Of a stretch of 64,000 nt of DNA, positions 25,038-34,464 are shown piece by piece (position 1 is the stretch's first letter; every line of letters begins with the position of its first letter). Source of the stretch: Anabaena minutissima FACHB-250. Its GTDB lineage: Bacteria; Cyanobacteriota; Cyanobacteriia; Cyanobacteriales; Nostocaceae. The DNA lies in assembly GCF_014697125.1 (NCBI RefSeq), contig NZ_JACJRG010000003.1, positions 124,001 through 188,000 on the forward strand. Direction: 5' to 3'. The position numbers were made by a program, and so were the translations under genes. A model generated the notes under the pieces. It saw only the letters and a program-made list of their open reading frames with translations, was not told the origin of the DNA and ran no database searches.

Positions 25038-25736
25038 CTACTTCTTCCCAGAAGGCTGTCCTTCCGTGGTGGCAATTTCTCCAGTTTCCATTAGCATTTT
25101 GAAGCGGCGTAGTTCATCGCCTATTTGCTGTTCTGGTTCTTCACCGAAGAGTTTGGCGAAAATCGCGGCCAATGTTCCGCCTGGGGGATTGTATTCTAAG
25201 ACAACTTTGACTTCTGTACCGCGATTCGCTGGTGCTGGTTGAAAACGCACAAAACCAGAGTTTTCAATGTCTGCTCCTTCCACAGAAGCCCACGAAATCA
25301 ACTCATTTTCTCGGTCTTCTAAGATATCTGCATCCCATTCGACGCTGTTACCGAGAGGTGCATTGGCTATCCAGTGCGATCGCCTAGCCCCTGGCTTTTC
25401 GTTGTAAACTTTGACAGATTTGAGATGCTTCATGAAGCTGGGCAGATTCTCAAAGTTGTGCCAATAACGGTACAGTTCCTCTGCTGGTTTATTGATTGTC
25501 ACCGTCTTTTCAACTTTGATCGGTTTATTCAACCCGATTGCTTCTTGGGCTTGCTGAATGGTGCTATGTTTACTTGCACCTTGATAAATCAAGCCACCAC
25601 CAGCTAAAGCCGTCAATACTCCGCGCAAAGAGGCTTGTCTTAAACCCATCAGCACCAGCGCACCACCGCCGATGAGGGATGCCCAACGCTCCATATCGCT
25701 GGCTTCAGCTTGTCTTTCTCCTGATGTTGCAGTCAC
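25038..25736 (-). CDS. SRPBCC-family protein with N-terminal membrane hairpin
   Basis: 232 residues from the GTG at 25736, selected because ggag precedes it by 8 nt; the frame is open back to 25895, where the extra residues have no resemblance to the family. The N-terminal part has two short hydrophobic stretches (WASLIGGGALVLMGL, LTALAGGGLIYQG) like DUF2892. From VEKTVTINKPAEELYRYWHNFENLPSFM it is a polyketide-cyclase/dehydrase-type SRPBCC domain with a deep ligand pocket. The family binds hydrophobic ligands. Part of the stress cluster; substrate unknown. Confidence 0.78.
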   Translation of the reverse strand: MTATSGERQAEASDMERWASLIGGGALVLMGLRQASLRGVLTALAGGGLIYQGASKHSTIQQAQEAIGLNKPIKVEKTVTINKPAEELYRYWHNFENLPSFMKHLKSVKVYNEKPGARRSHWIANAPLGNSVEWDADILEDRENELISWASVEGADIENSGFVRFQPAPANRGTEVKVVLEYNPPGGTLAAIFAKLFGEEPEQQIGDELRRFKMLMETGEIATTEGQPSGKK

Positions 25737-25919
25737 TCTTTTATCTCCAAATTCAAAAAGGTGAAAGGAGTGGGGAGCAGTCGATTTTGGGCGTTGCATA
25801 ACTAAAGTATGAATTCGCGAAATTTGACATTTCAAACTCTTACTCTCTGCGTCTCTGCATCTCTGCGTGAGTAAATTTATACCCAAAGTCAGCAACGCTC
25901 AATTTTGCTACCTATTCGC

Positions 25920-27017
25920 TCACGTCGACACTGCTGCCCCTGTCGTCGGCTTGGGAGGCTTAACTTCAGCAATCCTCCGTGTCCGATATAACTCTACTAA
26001 TCGCTGTTCAGACTGCACTAAGTCTTGGTAAATGCTTTTAAAAATAGCCGTTGCTACTGGGTCAGTGTACATTGCACACAAGTTACCAATATCACCGATA
26101 CCTGTTTGCAAATCACCCAAAGCGCAGCGTATCTGGTAGATGTCATCGCTACCAGTAAAAGTTGATTTCACCTTTGCATATTGATTGGCAATATTCGCGC
26201 CAAAAGAAGGTTTTTCACCGAGCCTGTGTAGATATGTTTCTAGTCTCTCAATGTGGCGTTGTTTATTGGCAATCATTTCTTGAAACAACGCTTTGGCTTG
26301 TGTATCCGATTCTTTTTCTACGTAATTCTCCAGTGCTTCTAGTGAATAACGTTCTCCACCCAAAGCTGTATTCAAGCCGCGAACAATATCACCTTTAGTT
26401 GAACCACCCCAAGCATCAGCTAATTTCCACCATTCTGCACCCGTGTCTTTCTCATCTGGTAATGCCGCCTCTTTACCGCCATAACCCAAACGGCTTAAAA
26501 TCGCCGTCGTGAAAATTGGTAAATCTCCAGGTTCGCGGGATGTGATCAAGTTTCCATCAACTACCAATGGTTCATCTTGATAGTTTGCACCCGCATTAAT
26601 CATATCTTTGCGGATAGCACTAAAACCAGTAACTCGCTTACCCTTGAGCAAATCACCCTCAATTAAAAGCTGTGGCCCGTGACAAACCGCAGCTACCAAT
26701 TTTCCTTGCTGCATCGCCTCTTGCACAAAGCGGACTGTGTTGGGGTTGCGGCGCATTTTATCAGGGGCCATCCCACCAGGAATTACCACTGCATCAAATT
26801 CAGATGCGATCGCCTCTGTAGTGGTAGCATCAGCTTGTATAGAAAGTTTGCCTCGTTTGCCCTTATATTTTTCATTCATCCGCGAACCAAGGACAACTAC
26901 CCCAAACCCGGCTTGTTTTAGCCCATTGCAAGGAATAATAAATTCTACATCTTCTACAGCTTGTTCAATCAGAATAGCTACTTTTTTCTTCCCAGAGTGA
27001 TTATTATGGTTGGTCAT
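25920..27017 (-). CDS. DJ-1/PfpI-family protein fused to a C-terminal helical bundle
   Basis: 365 residues. Residues about 10-185 are a DJ-1/PfpI domain: KKVAILIEQAVEDVEF, FDAVVIPGGMAPD and the nucleophile elbow AAVCHGPQLLIEGD with Cys112. The family includes glyoxalase III/deglycase-like and stress proteins. After a linker, residues about 215-350 (YSLEALENYVEKESDTQAK, ANKQRHIERLETYLHRLGEK, CALGDLQTGIGDIGNL) form a long helical bundle resembling ferritin-like stress domains. This two-domain layout is unusual. It follows the DUF2267 gene by 30 bp. Confidence 0.82.
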   Translation of the reverse strand: MTNHNNHSGKKKVAILIEQAVEDVEFIIPCNGLKQAGFGVVVLGSRMNEKYKGKRGKLSIQADATTTEAIASEFDAVVIPGGMAPDKMRRNPNTVRFVQEAMQQGKLVAAVCHGPQLLIEGDLLKGKRVTGFSAIRKDMINAGANYQDEPLVVDGNLITSREPGDLPIFTTAILSRLGYGGKEAALPDEKDTGAEWWKLADAWGGSTKGDIVRGLNTALGGERYSLEALENYVEKESDTQAKALFQEMIANKQRHIERLETYLHRLGEKPSFGANIANQYAKVKSTFTGSDDIYQIRCALGDLQTGIGDIGNLCAMYTDPVATAIFKSIYQDLVQSEQRLVELYRTRRIAEVKPPKPTTGAAVST

Positions 27018-27047
27018 ATTCTTTCCTGTCTAATAATTTTGAATTGT

Positions 27048-27449
27048 TTAAGCTGTTACTTCACTAGTTGGCGGTGTAGCAAACATTTCTTCGTAATCGT
27101 GAGAAAAATGACGGTGTAGTTTAGCAAACTCTGCTGGTGTGACAGCGTTTTGTAGTATGGCAAAAACAGCACGAACATGAATAGCTGTTGTTGTAGGTTC
27201 TAGATTTTCTTTCTGACTGGCACGCACAATAAAATCTTGTAAATTAAAGTTCTCATCTGGTTGTCCCTCTCTACCTTTCAAACAATCACCAAGTTCCTCT
27301 GGCAATTGAGTAGATAAATTTAGAGCTTCATCTCCAGAAATGCGTTCTTTAATAGTTTCTAGCGTGGCGCGAGTAGCACGTTCTGCCTCTTCACGAGAGT
27401 TTGATTGAGCCAAGCTTTGTACATGGGTAATAAACTCGTTGTATTCCAT
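27048..27449 (-). CDS. DUF2267-family protein
   Basis: 133 residues from the ATG at 27449, preceded by gggaggg at good spacing (an upstream GTG at 27470 lacks this). YNEFITHVQSLAQS, EEAERATRATLETIKERIS, EALNLSTQLPEELGDCLKG and AVFAILQNAVTPAEFAKLH are typical of DUF2267, an all-helical domain found with stress proteins. It is first in the minus-strand unit with the DJ-1 fusion. Function unknown. Confidence 0.8.
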   Translation of the reverse strand: MEYNEFITHVQSLAQSNSREEAERATRATLETIKERISGDEALNLSTQLPEELGDCLKGREGQPDENFNLQDFIVRASQKENLEPTTTAIHVRAVFAILQNAVTPAEFAKLHRHFSHDYEEMFATPPTSEVTA

Positions 27450-27800
27450 TTTGCCCTCCCTTGAACACAATTCAGCTTTTTGTGATCTCAGATATTTTCC
27501 AGCAATAAATAAAAATAAAAATCTAATTTCAATGATTAATATTGATATTTAAAAATTCACAAAAAAAATAGTTATGAGTAAGAAGCTTTTCATCTAACTT
27601 CAACGTGGGTTGAGAACTCCTAGCTCATAACTACCAGATTCAACTACAAGTGGCTTGACCTTAGATTTCATACTTTTAAGATTAAGTTGTAATATCTAGA
27701 TTTACTTCGTTCTTAGGAAATAGATTGCTTTATCTCTCAAGTTGTACATCTTATGAAGTACAACTAATCGACTAAAAATAGTTATGGTAATGATATACAA
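27450..27800. other. Divergent promoter region of the stress genes
   Basis: AT-rich DNA between the DUF2267 and DUF6335 genes. A 10-bp inverted repeat, tagttatgag (27569-27578) and ctcataacta (27624-27633), encloses 45 bp and resembles common Nostoc intergenic repeats. No operator or riboswitch can be recognised. Confidence 0.5.
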
Positions 27801-28205
27801 ATGGCTAGTTTTATGACAGAAAATAATCATCCAGAAATTCAATCAGAAGACTTACAACAGGAAATCACCGAATCCTATGGCACTGGTGTAAAAGACATAC
27901 CAGGATACAATATTGGTGGGCGTACCCTCCAGGAAAGAAGGCATGAGTACACCCAAACCAGTCCCGAACTGACTGGTGGTGATGTTGATGCGTATTGGCA
28001 AAATGCAGACTCAGTAGGAGATGAAGCTGTTGGTGGTACTGCTCCCACTCCCGACCAAAATGTTACAGAAGAGATAGAAGCAGCCGTCGGCTTAGAAATG
28101 AATGACAACGAATTACTTCACACCCAAGACATATTAGAACACCGCGACGATGCACGTTGGGAATTAGATCCCACCTCTGCCGAAGATTACCAAGAACGCC
28201 AATAA
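27801..28205 (+). CDS. DUF6335-family acidic protein
   Basis: 134 residues, strongly acidic and probably largely unstructured. It contains the family blocks SPELTGGDVDAYWQNAD, VGDEAVGGTAPTPDQNV and DNELLHTQDILEHRDDARWELDP. The family is found almost only in cyanobacteria, often beside stress genes, with unknown function. A second in-frame Met (residue 5) is an alternative start. Its 3' end is 27 bp from a mobile repeat element. Confidence 0.75.
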   Translation: MASFMTENNHPEIQSEDLQQEITESYGTGVKDIPGYNIGGRTLQERRHEYTQTSPELTGGDVDAYWQNADSVGDEAVGGTAPTPDQNVTEEIEAAVGLEMNDNELLHTQDILEHRDDARWELDPTSAEDYQERQ

Positions 28206-28231
28206 AATCAATTCGTAACGATGCTACCCTA

Positions 28232-28411
28232 AGCTCGACTTTATCCAAAATTAAGAACTCGGTTTTCTTTATCCGGCAAAAACCCTGGCTTTTTGGCAAA
28301 TACTTTTTCCACGTCATAGATTATCGATGAAGTTAAAAAAGCAAAACTACTGTTACACAAAGGTTTTAGCGATAGCGATCACGTTGCGAAAAAAATGGAT
28401 AAAGTCGAGCT
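28232..28411. mobile_element. MITE-like element with 16-bp perfect terminal inverted repeats
   Basis: agctcgactttatcca (28232-28247) and its exact inverse (28396-28411) bound 180 bp with no coding capacity. It sits directly between the DUF6335 gene and the left end of an IS5-like element, only 2 bp from the latter. The non-coding body and short inverted ends are those of a non-autonomous element. Confidence 0.65.
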
Positions 28412-28413
28412 AA

Positions 28414-29089
28414 GAGGGTGTTTGAAAAGTCGGTCAGTTTGTAAAAAAGCCCTCTCGGTATACGCTGTGAATAGATAATAGACAGCACCGAGAGAGCAAC
28501 ATGAGTAAAGCATACCCCAGCAATCTGACCCTTGCACAATATGAATTTCTGAGTGACATGATTCCAGAAGCATTAAGCATTACCAGGAGGTCGCAAGAGT
28601 GAAGTCGATATGTGGTCCGTTTTGAACGCGATCTTCTATGTTCTGCTAGAAGGAGTGAGATGGCGAGCAGTGCCAGGGGACTTTCCACCTTGGCAAACTG
28701 TGTACACTTATTTTCGCAACTGGCGCAGGGACGGAACTTGGGTGAAAATTCATGATAGTCTGCGAGAATATACGAGAATCGAAGCGGAACGCCATCCGAG
28801 TCCATCAGAAGCCATAATCGATAGTCAAAGTGTAAAAAGTGCGGCGATGGTAAGTCAGGAAGTAGGATTTGATGCAGGTAAAAAAATCACTCGTTCGCAA
28901 GCGGTTTATGACTGTTGATACGTTGGGGTTAGTAGTGCGCGTGTTAGTAACTGCCGCCAGTGTGCCAGAGCGGTCAGGCGGCAAACAAGTACTCAAGCGC
29001 GTCAAAAAAATGGGTCACAAGGTTTCTCGCTTGACGACCATTTGGACTGATGGCGGCTTTGATGGTTCAGCCTTCATGGTGTGGGTAAT
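28414..29089 (+). mobile_element. Left part of an IS5-like insertion sequence, truncated and interrupted
   Basis: Begins with gagggtgtttgaaaagt, the typical terminal inverted repeat of IS1031/IS5-group elements. Transposase reading frames follow (pseudogene, listed separately). The matching right end is not found; at 29089 the element is broken by a second insertion sequence, and no transposase sequence continues beyond 30232. Confidence 0.75.
28501..29089 (+). pseudogene. IS5-family transposase, frameshifted and truncated
   Basis: Three frames must be joined: MSKAYPSNLTLAQYEFLSDM (28501-28602), MWSVLNAIFYVLLEGVRWRAVPG to IDSQSVKSAAMVS (to 28918) and KRFMTVDTLGLVVRVLVTAA to WTDGGFDGSAFMVWVI (to 29089). 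Asp in IDSQSVKSA and in WTDGGF are the first two acidic residues of the DDE triad; the third is lost with the truncated end. Shifts fall near 28590 (aggaggtcgc) and near 28885 (after a run of seven A). The second shift near an A-run could be programmed in an intact relative, but the first and the truncation mean this copy is dead. Confidence 0.8.
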
Positions 29090-30232
29090 AGACCTGTCCG
29101 AAAATTTACAAGCGAGTCTGTACAAAGCTTTGAAAGCCAGCTTTGATATCTTCATAAAAACGTAGTAATCAGGGTTAGAGATAGTTAGTGATAGTTTAGA
29201 CCAAAAAATATATGCTCCCTTTATCTTGTATAATTGTACAATCATCACTTTTGATTAAGTTGATAAAACTAAACTACCAATTCTTAATCTAACTAACCCA
29301 CAAACAGTAAAAATTATTTGCTCATACACTGGAGAATGAAGTCGAAATCGTAAAGAGGCAATGCGGAAAATCTTGATAAGTCGAATTATGTGTTCAATGA
29401 AAATCCGATTTCTAGAAAAGACTTTATTTTCGGCTTTTTGTTCGGTAGTTAATTCGCCTTTACGTGGTTTTTTGTGAGGTGTACTAATGTTTTTACCACC
29501 TTGATAACCTTTATCACCTTGAAATGATTGTTCAGGAGAAAATCTTTGTTGTTGATTACGAAACAATGAAATATCACTGGTTGGCCCCTTTGCTCCTACT
29601 ACTATATCAACAATATCTTTAGCATCTGGCAGCGAAACAACTTGGCTTTTAAGAGTATGTTGCTTCTTCTTGCCTGAAAAGTATTCTTGTTGCTCTTGAT
29701 TGTCTGATGGTCTTTCTCTAGGCTGTTCGTAGCTATCAACAATTAATTCAAATTCCCTTAATAGCTCTTGGACAGTTACATAATCACCTTCTTGATTTTC
29801 TACCTGTTCTAGTAAACTAGCAGGCAAAACTTCTCGCAAGACTTTTAGCCAATAATGGAAAGTATCATTCGCTTCGGTTTTCGAGATATCGAAGTTCATT
29901 CCTAAAATTTCAAATGTAGGCATTTGTCTTAAGTAGAACAGGCTCAGACATATTTCTTCTGCAATTGTTAATTTTGGTTTCCGTCCACCTCCAATGGCGT
30001 TAATACGGATTTTCTTTTCTTCTCTTTGAAATTGTTGTTCTTTATGCCTGATTTCTGCTTGTTTGACTAACAACACAAATTGGTCATAACTAATTCCCAA
30101 TATTTGCTTAGTACGATGTGGATATTTATGAATATAATGAAGTGGATTTTTCATTATGGTAGACCAACGGTAGACGCTCAAATCTCCGTTCTACCATTTT
30201 TTTGTCCCCAAATTTATATTTCGGACAGGTCT
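29090..30232 (-). mobile_element. Complete-looking insertion sequence, about 1143 bp, inside the IS5-like element
   Basis: The ends agacctgtccgaaaattta (29090 onward) and the inverse of agacctgtccgaaatataaa (ending at 30232) are imperfect terminal inverted repeats. aat flanks both sides (29087-29089 and 30233-30235), consistent with a 3-bp target duplication. It encodes one DDE transposase on the minus strand. Confidence 0.75.
29255..30154 (-). CDS. Transposase, DDE_Tnp_4 / IS5-related
   Basis: 299 residues from the ATG at 30154; the frame is open to 30181 but the extra residues run into the terminal sequence. An N-terminal helix-turn-helix region (LTIAEEICLSLFYLRQMPTF, NFDISKTEANDTFHYWLKVL) precedes a DDE_4 catalytic domain with Asp in LIVDSYEQP, Asp in GDKGYQGGKN and Glu in FIEHIIRLIK. 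The reading frame is intact and the element has both ends, so it could still be active. It inserts DNA by cut-and-paste transposition. Confidence 0.82.
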   Translation of the reverse strand: MKNPLHYIHKYPHRTKQILGISYDQFVLLVKQAEIRHKEQQFQREEKKIRINAIGGGRKPKLTIAEEICLSLFYLRQMPTFEILGMNFDISKTEANDTFHYWLKVLREVLPASLLEQVENQEGDYVTVQELLREFELIVDSYEQPRERPSDNQEQQEYFSGKKKQHTLKSQVVSLPDAKDIVDIVVGAKGPTSDISLFRNQQQRFSPEQSFQGDKGYQGGKNISTPHKKPRKGELTTEQKAENKVFSRNRIFIEHIIRLIKIFRIASLRFRLHSPVYEQIIFTVCGLVRLRIGSLVLST

Positions 30233-30449
30233 AATGTGACCGGAGTCAGTGACTCTTTTACGTGGGGACGGTGAGACAGACTTCACCGGGAGAGTCGGCT
30301 CTCCACTCATTTTGTAAGGATTGAATAAATCCTTTAACACTCAACTTCTACATCGCACCACTATAATTACGCCAATCTAACCTCTCACGAGTGATCTACA
30401 AGTGGATTGATTTTATGAATTGGTAGTAACTTTATTTGCCACTTATATT

Positions 30450-33400
30450 TTATATAGATTTCATCAAGTGAGCTTTTTCTAAACCAAACTTGAGCTTTTC
30501 TGCTAATAGCTGTACATTAGGCTCTTCTAAAATAGAATAGTGATTACCAGGAATAATATGTACATCTGCTATTTCTTGCACCAATTGTTTCCAAGCTGAA
30601 ATTCGATCATTGATATTTCTAGATGTTTGTTCAGATGGAAAAAAGCTAACTTGCCCAGGATAAAAGTTAGGTTTGTATTTAGTTATAGCTTGTTTATTAG
30701 CTTTATTAACTGCCAGAAAGTAACCAATCTGTTCTAAACTAATATCTGGTGGTAGGCAACTTTCCTTTTTCATGATTTCCAAAATATAATTTAAATGCTG
30801 TTCTGGCGTAATTGTCTCCAGGGCGAGTTTTAGATTTGACAAATCTTTACCAAAAAAATTGCCAATTCCAATGGCAATATTAGCTAACAATTGGGCATCA
30901 GTGATTGTAGTATCTTCTTGGTTATCATTATTTATTGTTGGTGATTTTGAGTCTATTAAAGCTAGAAAATCTACATTTTCTCCTTGTTTTTTTAGCCGTA
31001 TAGCCATTTCTAGAGCTATGACTCCTCCCATAGACCACCCACCTAGTAAATAGGAACCTTTTGGTTGCAGCTTCTTTAATGCTTGAATGTAGTAACTTGC
31101 CATATCCTCGATTTGATTATAAGGCTTACACTCTCCATATAATCCTGGTGCTACTAGTCCGTAAAAAGGTTGATCTGTACCTAAATATCTAGCTAAATGA
31201 TAATAACAAATTACATTCCCTTCGCTAGGATGAATACAGAAAAAAGGCTTTTTATAACCTAAAGGTTGAATAGATACTAGAGGAGAAAAAGATGTAAAGT
31301 CAGTTTGTTGACGTAAAATACAGGCTAAATGCTCAATAGTTGGATTTTGTAAAAAAGTTGATAAAGATATTTTTTGCTGAATTTTTTTCTCAATTTGTGC
31401 AATTAAACGTACAGCTAGAAGTGAATGTCCACCAATGTTAAAAAAGTTATTTTTAACTCCAATAGGACTAATTTGTAAAATTTCTTCCCAAATATTTTTT
31501 AGTTGTATTTCTATACTTTCACGGGGAGCTAAAAAGGCAGTTTTTGGTGTTTCGTTGAGTAAGCCAACTGTTGGTAACGCCTGACGATTTACTTTACCAT
31601 TAGATGTTAAAGGCAAAGTCTTCAATTTCATGAATACTAACGGTATCATGTATTCTGGCAATTTACTTTTCAGATAACTCTGCCAATCATGAAGACTCTC
31701 ACTAACCTCTTGAGGAGTTACTATATAAGCGACCAGTTTTTGATTACCGATTTCATCTTCTTGTAACAAAACTACAGCCTGTTGAATACTGGAATGTTGA
31801 CATAGGATTGCTTCAATTTCTTCTAATTCAATCCGGTAGCCTCTAATTTTTACTTGATTGTCAACTCTTCCAAGAAATTCAATGTTACCGTCTGGCAAAT
31901 AACGGGCTAAGTCTCCAGTTTTATATAGTAGTGATTTGCCATCCTGACTAAAAGGATTAACAATAAACTTTGTTTGTGTTAGTTCTAGATGATGCAAATA
32001 ACCGCGTGACACAGAAGCACCAGCAATATAAAGTTCGCCCTTAACTCCAATGGGAACTGGTTGCAGATGTTGATCTAATAAATAAATCTGGGTATTAGGA
32101 ATGGGGCGGCCTAATGGCACTGTTGTCGTTTCATATTTGCAGTTATCTGGCTGTAATTGATAGGTCAGTACACCGACAGTTGTCTCTGTTGGCCCGTAGT
32201 GGTTAATAATTGTGCATTCAGGAGCTAGTTGTTGAATTTTCTTGATTAAATTCCAATTTGCTGCTTCCCCTCCTAAAATTAACCTTTGTCGGGGTAAAAT
32301 TGACTTACTATTAATATATGTGAGTAAAGTTTCTAGATGTGAGGGAACTATCTTTAAGCAGTCGATGTTATGGCGGCTAAAATAATCAGCTAATGCTTCA
32401 GGATCGGTGGCGCGTTCTTTGGCAATTATATGTAAACAGCCACCTGTGGAGAGTGCTGGAAAGATTGCTGTGTTCCCTAAATCGGCAGCTAGAGTCGAAA
32501 CCATAGCAAAGCTAGCTGCTGATGGTAAATTCAGGCGTTCGATAATTCCGTAAAGGTAATTTAGTAGCTGCTGATGCTCAACTGCTACTCCTTTGGGTTT
32601 ACCTGTAGAGCCGGAAGTATAGATTACATAAGCTAAATTTTGAATGCTAGTATCGGTGTGCGGATTTTCGCTACTTTCAGTTGCGATCGCATCTTGTACT
32701 TGCTTTAAGCAAACTACTTGTAAGGTTTCTAATGCTAGTTCTGTTGCTAAATGCTGTTGAGTTAATAGAATTGGTGCTTGAGCATCCTGCAACCTTAAAG
32801 ATAAATTCTCTACTGGTAAGTCAGGATCTAGGGGTAGGTAAGCACCACCAGCTTTAAGAATAGCAAGTAGGGCAATCATCATATCAAGCGATCGCTCCAT
32901 GTATATCCCTACTAGCACTTCTGGTTTAACTCCTAGTTTCTGGAGATAATGCGCTAATTGATTAGAGTGAGCATTTAGTTCAGCGTAAGTTAACTTTTGG
33001 TCTTCAAAAACAACAGCAATGTTTTCAGGTGTGCGTAGTACTTGTTCTGCAAATAGTTGGTGAAAACATTTATCCAGAGGAAAGTCTGCTCGGGTATTAT
33101 TAAATTCTACTAACAGTTGATGGCAATCGCTCTCATTTAATATTTTCAACTGATCAATTGAAGTTTCAGGAGTATTAACAGCACTTTCTAGTATAGTCTG
33201 AAAATATTTTGCTAAAAGTTCGATAACTTCTGCACTAAATAAATTAACATCATAGTCAAACGTAGCTGTTAAATAATCTACTTTCTGGTAACAAGAAAGC
33301 TTAATTTTAAATCTGTCATTACAAGCGAACTGTTTGTGAATTGTAAAGGAAACTTCTTCAGCACCATACTTTACTTTTGCTGCTTGAAACTCAAAACTAA

Positions 33401-34463
33401 AAGGTAGATAAGCACTATCAATATTAGTATCTTGAAATTCCGGTAAATCCTCCCAAGTGAAATACTCTTGCCATTCTCCAGCCTCTTGTACTGATTGGCT
33501 AACTATGTGTAATACTTCTTCAAATCGTAAGCTACTTTCTAAATTTACTAATATTGGTAAATATTTGGTAAGAACTCCAATAACTGTTTCTAACTCCTCA
33601 TATTTACGCCCATCAGCAGCGATACCAATAACAATATTTGATTCCTCAGTCAATCGCCACAACAAAATCTGCCAACAGCTAAGTAAGAATTCAGAAATTG
33701 ACGATTGATGTTTTTCAACTATTGCTGCTATTTTAGTTAATAACTTAGACTCAATTTTACACTCATAAGAGTCAATGCTAAATTTATAAGAATCAGCGAC
33801 TAGTTTATTTCCCAATGGTAGTGATAATTTTGGTAATGCAGAAAGATTATATTTTTCCCAATATTGTTTGCCTACTTCTGAGTCTGTATCTTCTAGTAAT
33901 TCATTCTGCCATTCAGAAAATTGCAAGTATTGTACGACTTCGTGATTGTTTAGCTCTATACTTTGCAAGCAAGCACTATAACAGTTACTAATTTCTTGTC
34001 CTAAATTTTTGATTGACCAAGTATCAGCACAAATTGCCGGCAGATTTAGCAGTAATATAGATTTTTCGGCTGACAACTTAATTAATACAACACGCAACAG
34101 CGAACCTTGCTCAAAATCCCAAGCAATTAACTTTTCCTGTTGATATAAATATTCGATTTGATTTAATTGTTCTGTGTAGGCGCGATCGCTTAAATCAATT
34201 TCTTGCCAACATAGCAATCCTTGAGCATTAATTTTCTGGATAGGAGTTTTGATTCCAGGTGGCTTGATAAAATTAGTTCGCAGAATTTCCTGACGATTAA
34301 TAACTTGTTCTAAAGCTAATTTGAGTAAATGTATTTTCAAACTACCTTCCACAGATATGGCAGCTTGAACACGATAAACTAAACTATTTTTTTGTAAATT
34401 CCAAACACGTTTTTGTTGAGGTGAAAGTCGAAAACCGTCGATAACTTTCTCTTGAGCCTGCAT
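30450..34463 (-). CDS. NRPS termination module: interface-type C-like domain, A (Asp code), PCP, thioesterase
   Basis: 1337 residues, last protein of the line. Residues about 10-450 have a condensation fold, but HHxxxDG is replaced by LPAICAD (near 144), so it should not make peptide bonds; this matches the interface domains that recruit beta-hydroxylases in siderophore synthetases. The A domain follows (YTSGSTGKPKG near 616); its specificity residues, aligned to GrsA by eye, read D-L-T-K-I-G-H-V-G-K, the Asp signature. PCP IGGHSLLAV (Ser near 1013) and a type I thioesterase (GWSMGG near 1142, GNHYSI near the end) complete it and release the peptide. The start is 1 bp from the previous stop. 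Confidence 0.92.
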   Translation of the reverse strand: MQAQEKVIDGFRLSPQQKRVWNLQKNSLVYRVQAAISVEGSLKIHLLKLALEQVINRQEILRTNFIKPPGIKTPIQKINAQGLLCWQEIDLSDRAYTEQLNQIEYLYQQEKLIAWDFEQGSLLRVVLIKLSAEKSILLLNLPAICADTWSIKNLGQEISNCYSACLQSIELNNHEVVQYLQFSEWQNELLEDTDSEVGKQYWEKYNLSALPKLSLPLGNKLVADSYKFSIDSYECKIESKLLTKIAAIVEKHQSSISEFLLSCWQILLWRLTEESNIVIGIAADGRKYEELETVIGVLTKYLPILVNLESSLRFEEVLHIVSQSVQEAGEWQEYFTWEDLPEFQDTNIDSAYLPFSFEFQAAKVKYGAEEVSFTIHKQFACNDRFKIKLSCYQKVDYLTATFDYDVNLFSAEVIELLAKYFQTILESAVNTPETSIDQLKILNESDCHQLLVEFNNTRADFPLDKCFHQLFAEQVLRTPENIAVVFEDQKLTYAELNAHSNQLAHYLQKLGVKPEVLVGIYMERSLDMMIALLAILKAGGAYLPLDPDLPVENLSLRLQDAQAPILLTQQHLATELALETLQVVCLKQVQDAIATESSENPHTDTSIQNLAYVIYTSGSTGKPKGVAVEHQQLLNYLYGIIERLNLPSAASFAMVSTLAADLGNTAIFPALSTGGCLHIIAKERATDPEALADYFSRHNIDCLKIVPSHLETLLTYINSKSILPRQRLILGGEAANWNLIKKIQQLAPECTIINHYGPTETTVGVLTYQLQPDNCKYETTTVPLGRPIPNTQIYLLDQHLQPVPIGVKGELYIAGASVSRGYLHHLELTQTKFIVNPFSQDGKSLLYKTGDLARYLPDGNIEFLGRVDNQVKIRGYRIELEEIEAILCQHSSIQQAVVLLQEDEIGNQKLVAYIVTPQEVSESLHDWQSYLKSKLPEYMIPLVFMKLKTLPLTSNGKVNRQALPTVGLLNETPKTAFLAPRESIEIQLKNIWEEILQISPIGVKNNFFNIGGHSLLAVRLIAQIEKKIQQKISLSTFLQNPTIEHLACILRQQTDFTSFSPLVSIQPLGYKKPFFCIHPSEGNVICYYHLARYLGTDQPFYGLVAPGLYGECKPYNQIEDMASYYIQALKKLQPKGSYLLGGWSMGGVIALEMAIRLKKQGENVDFLALIDSKSPTINNDNQEDTTITDAQLLANIAIGIGNFFGKDLSNLKLALETITPEQHLNYILEIMKKESCLPPDISLEQIGYFLAVNKANKQAITKYKPNFYPGQVSFFPSEQTSRNINDRISAWKQLVQEIADVHIIPGNHYSILEEPNVQLLAEKLKFGLEKAHLMKSI

Positions 34464-34464
34464 T

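Noticed and set aside
28501..29089. Programmed frameshift transposase
   Set aside because: Two separate shifts plus loss of the 3' part make a functional product impossible in this copy.
30450..34463. A-domain code starting with Ala at position 235
   Set aside because: This came from a one-frame slip in the alignment. Anchoring on the downstream FPALSTGG block restores Asp235 and gives the normal Asp code.
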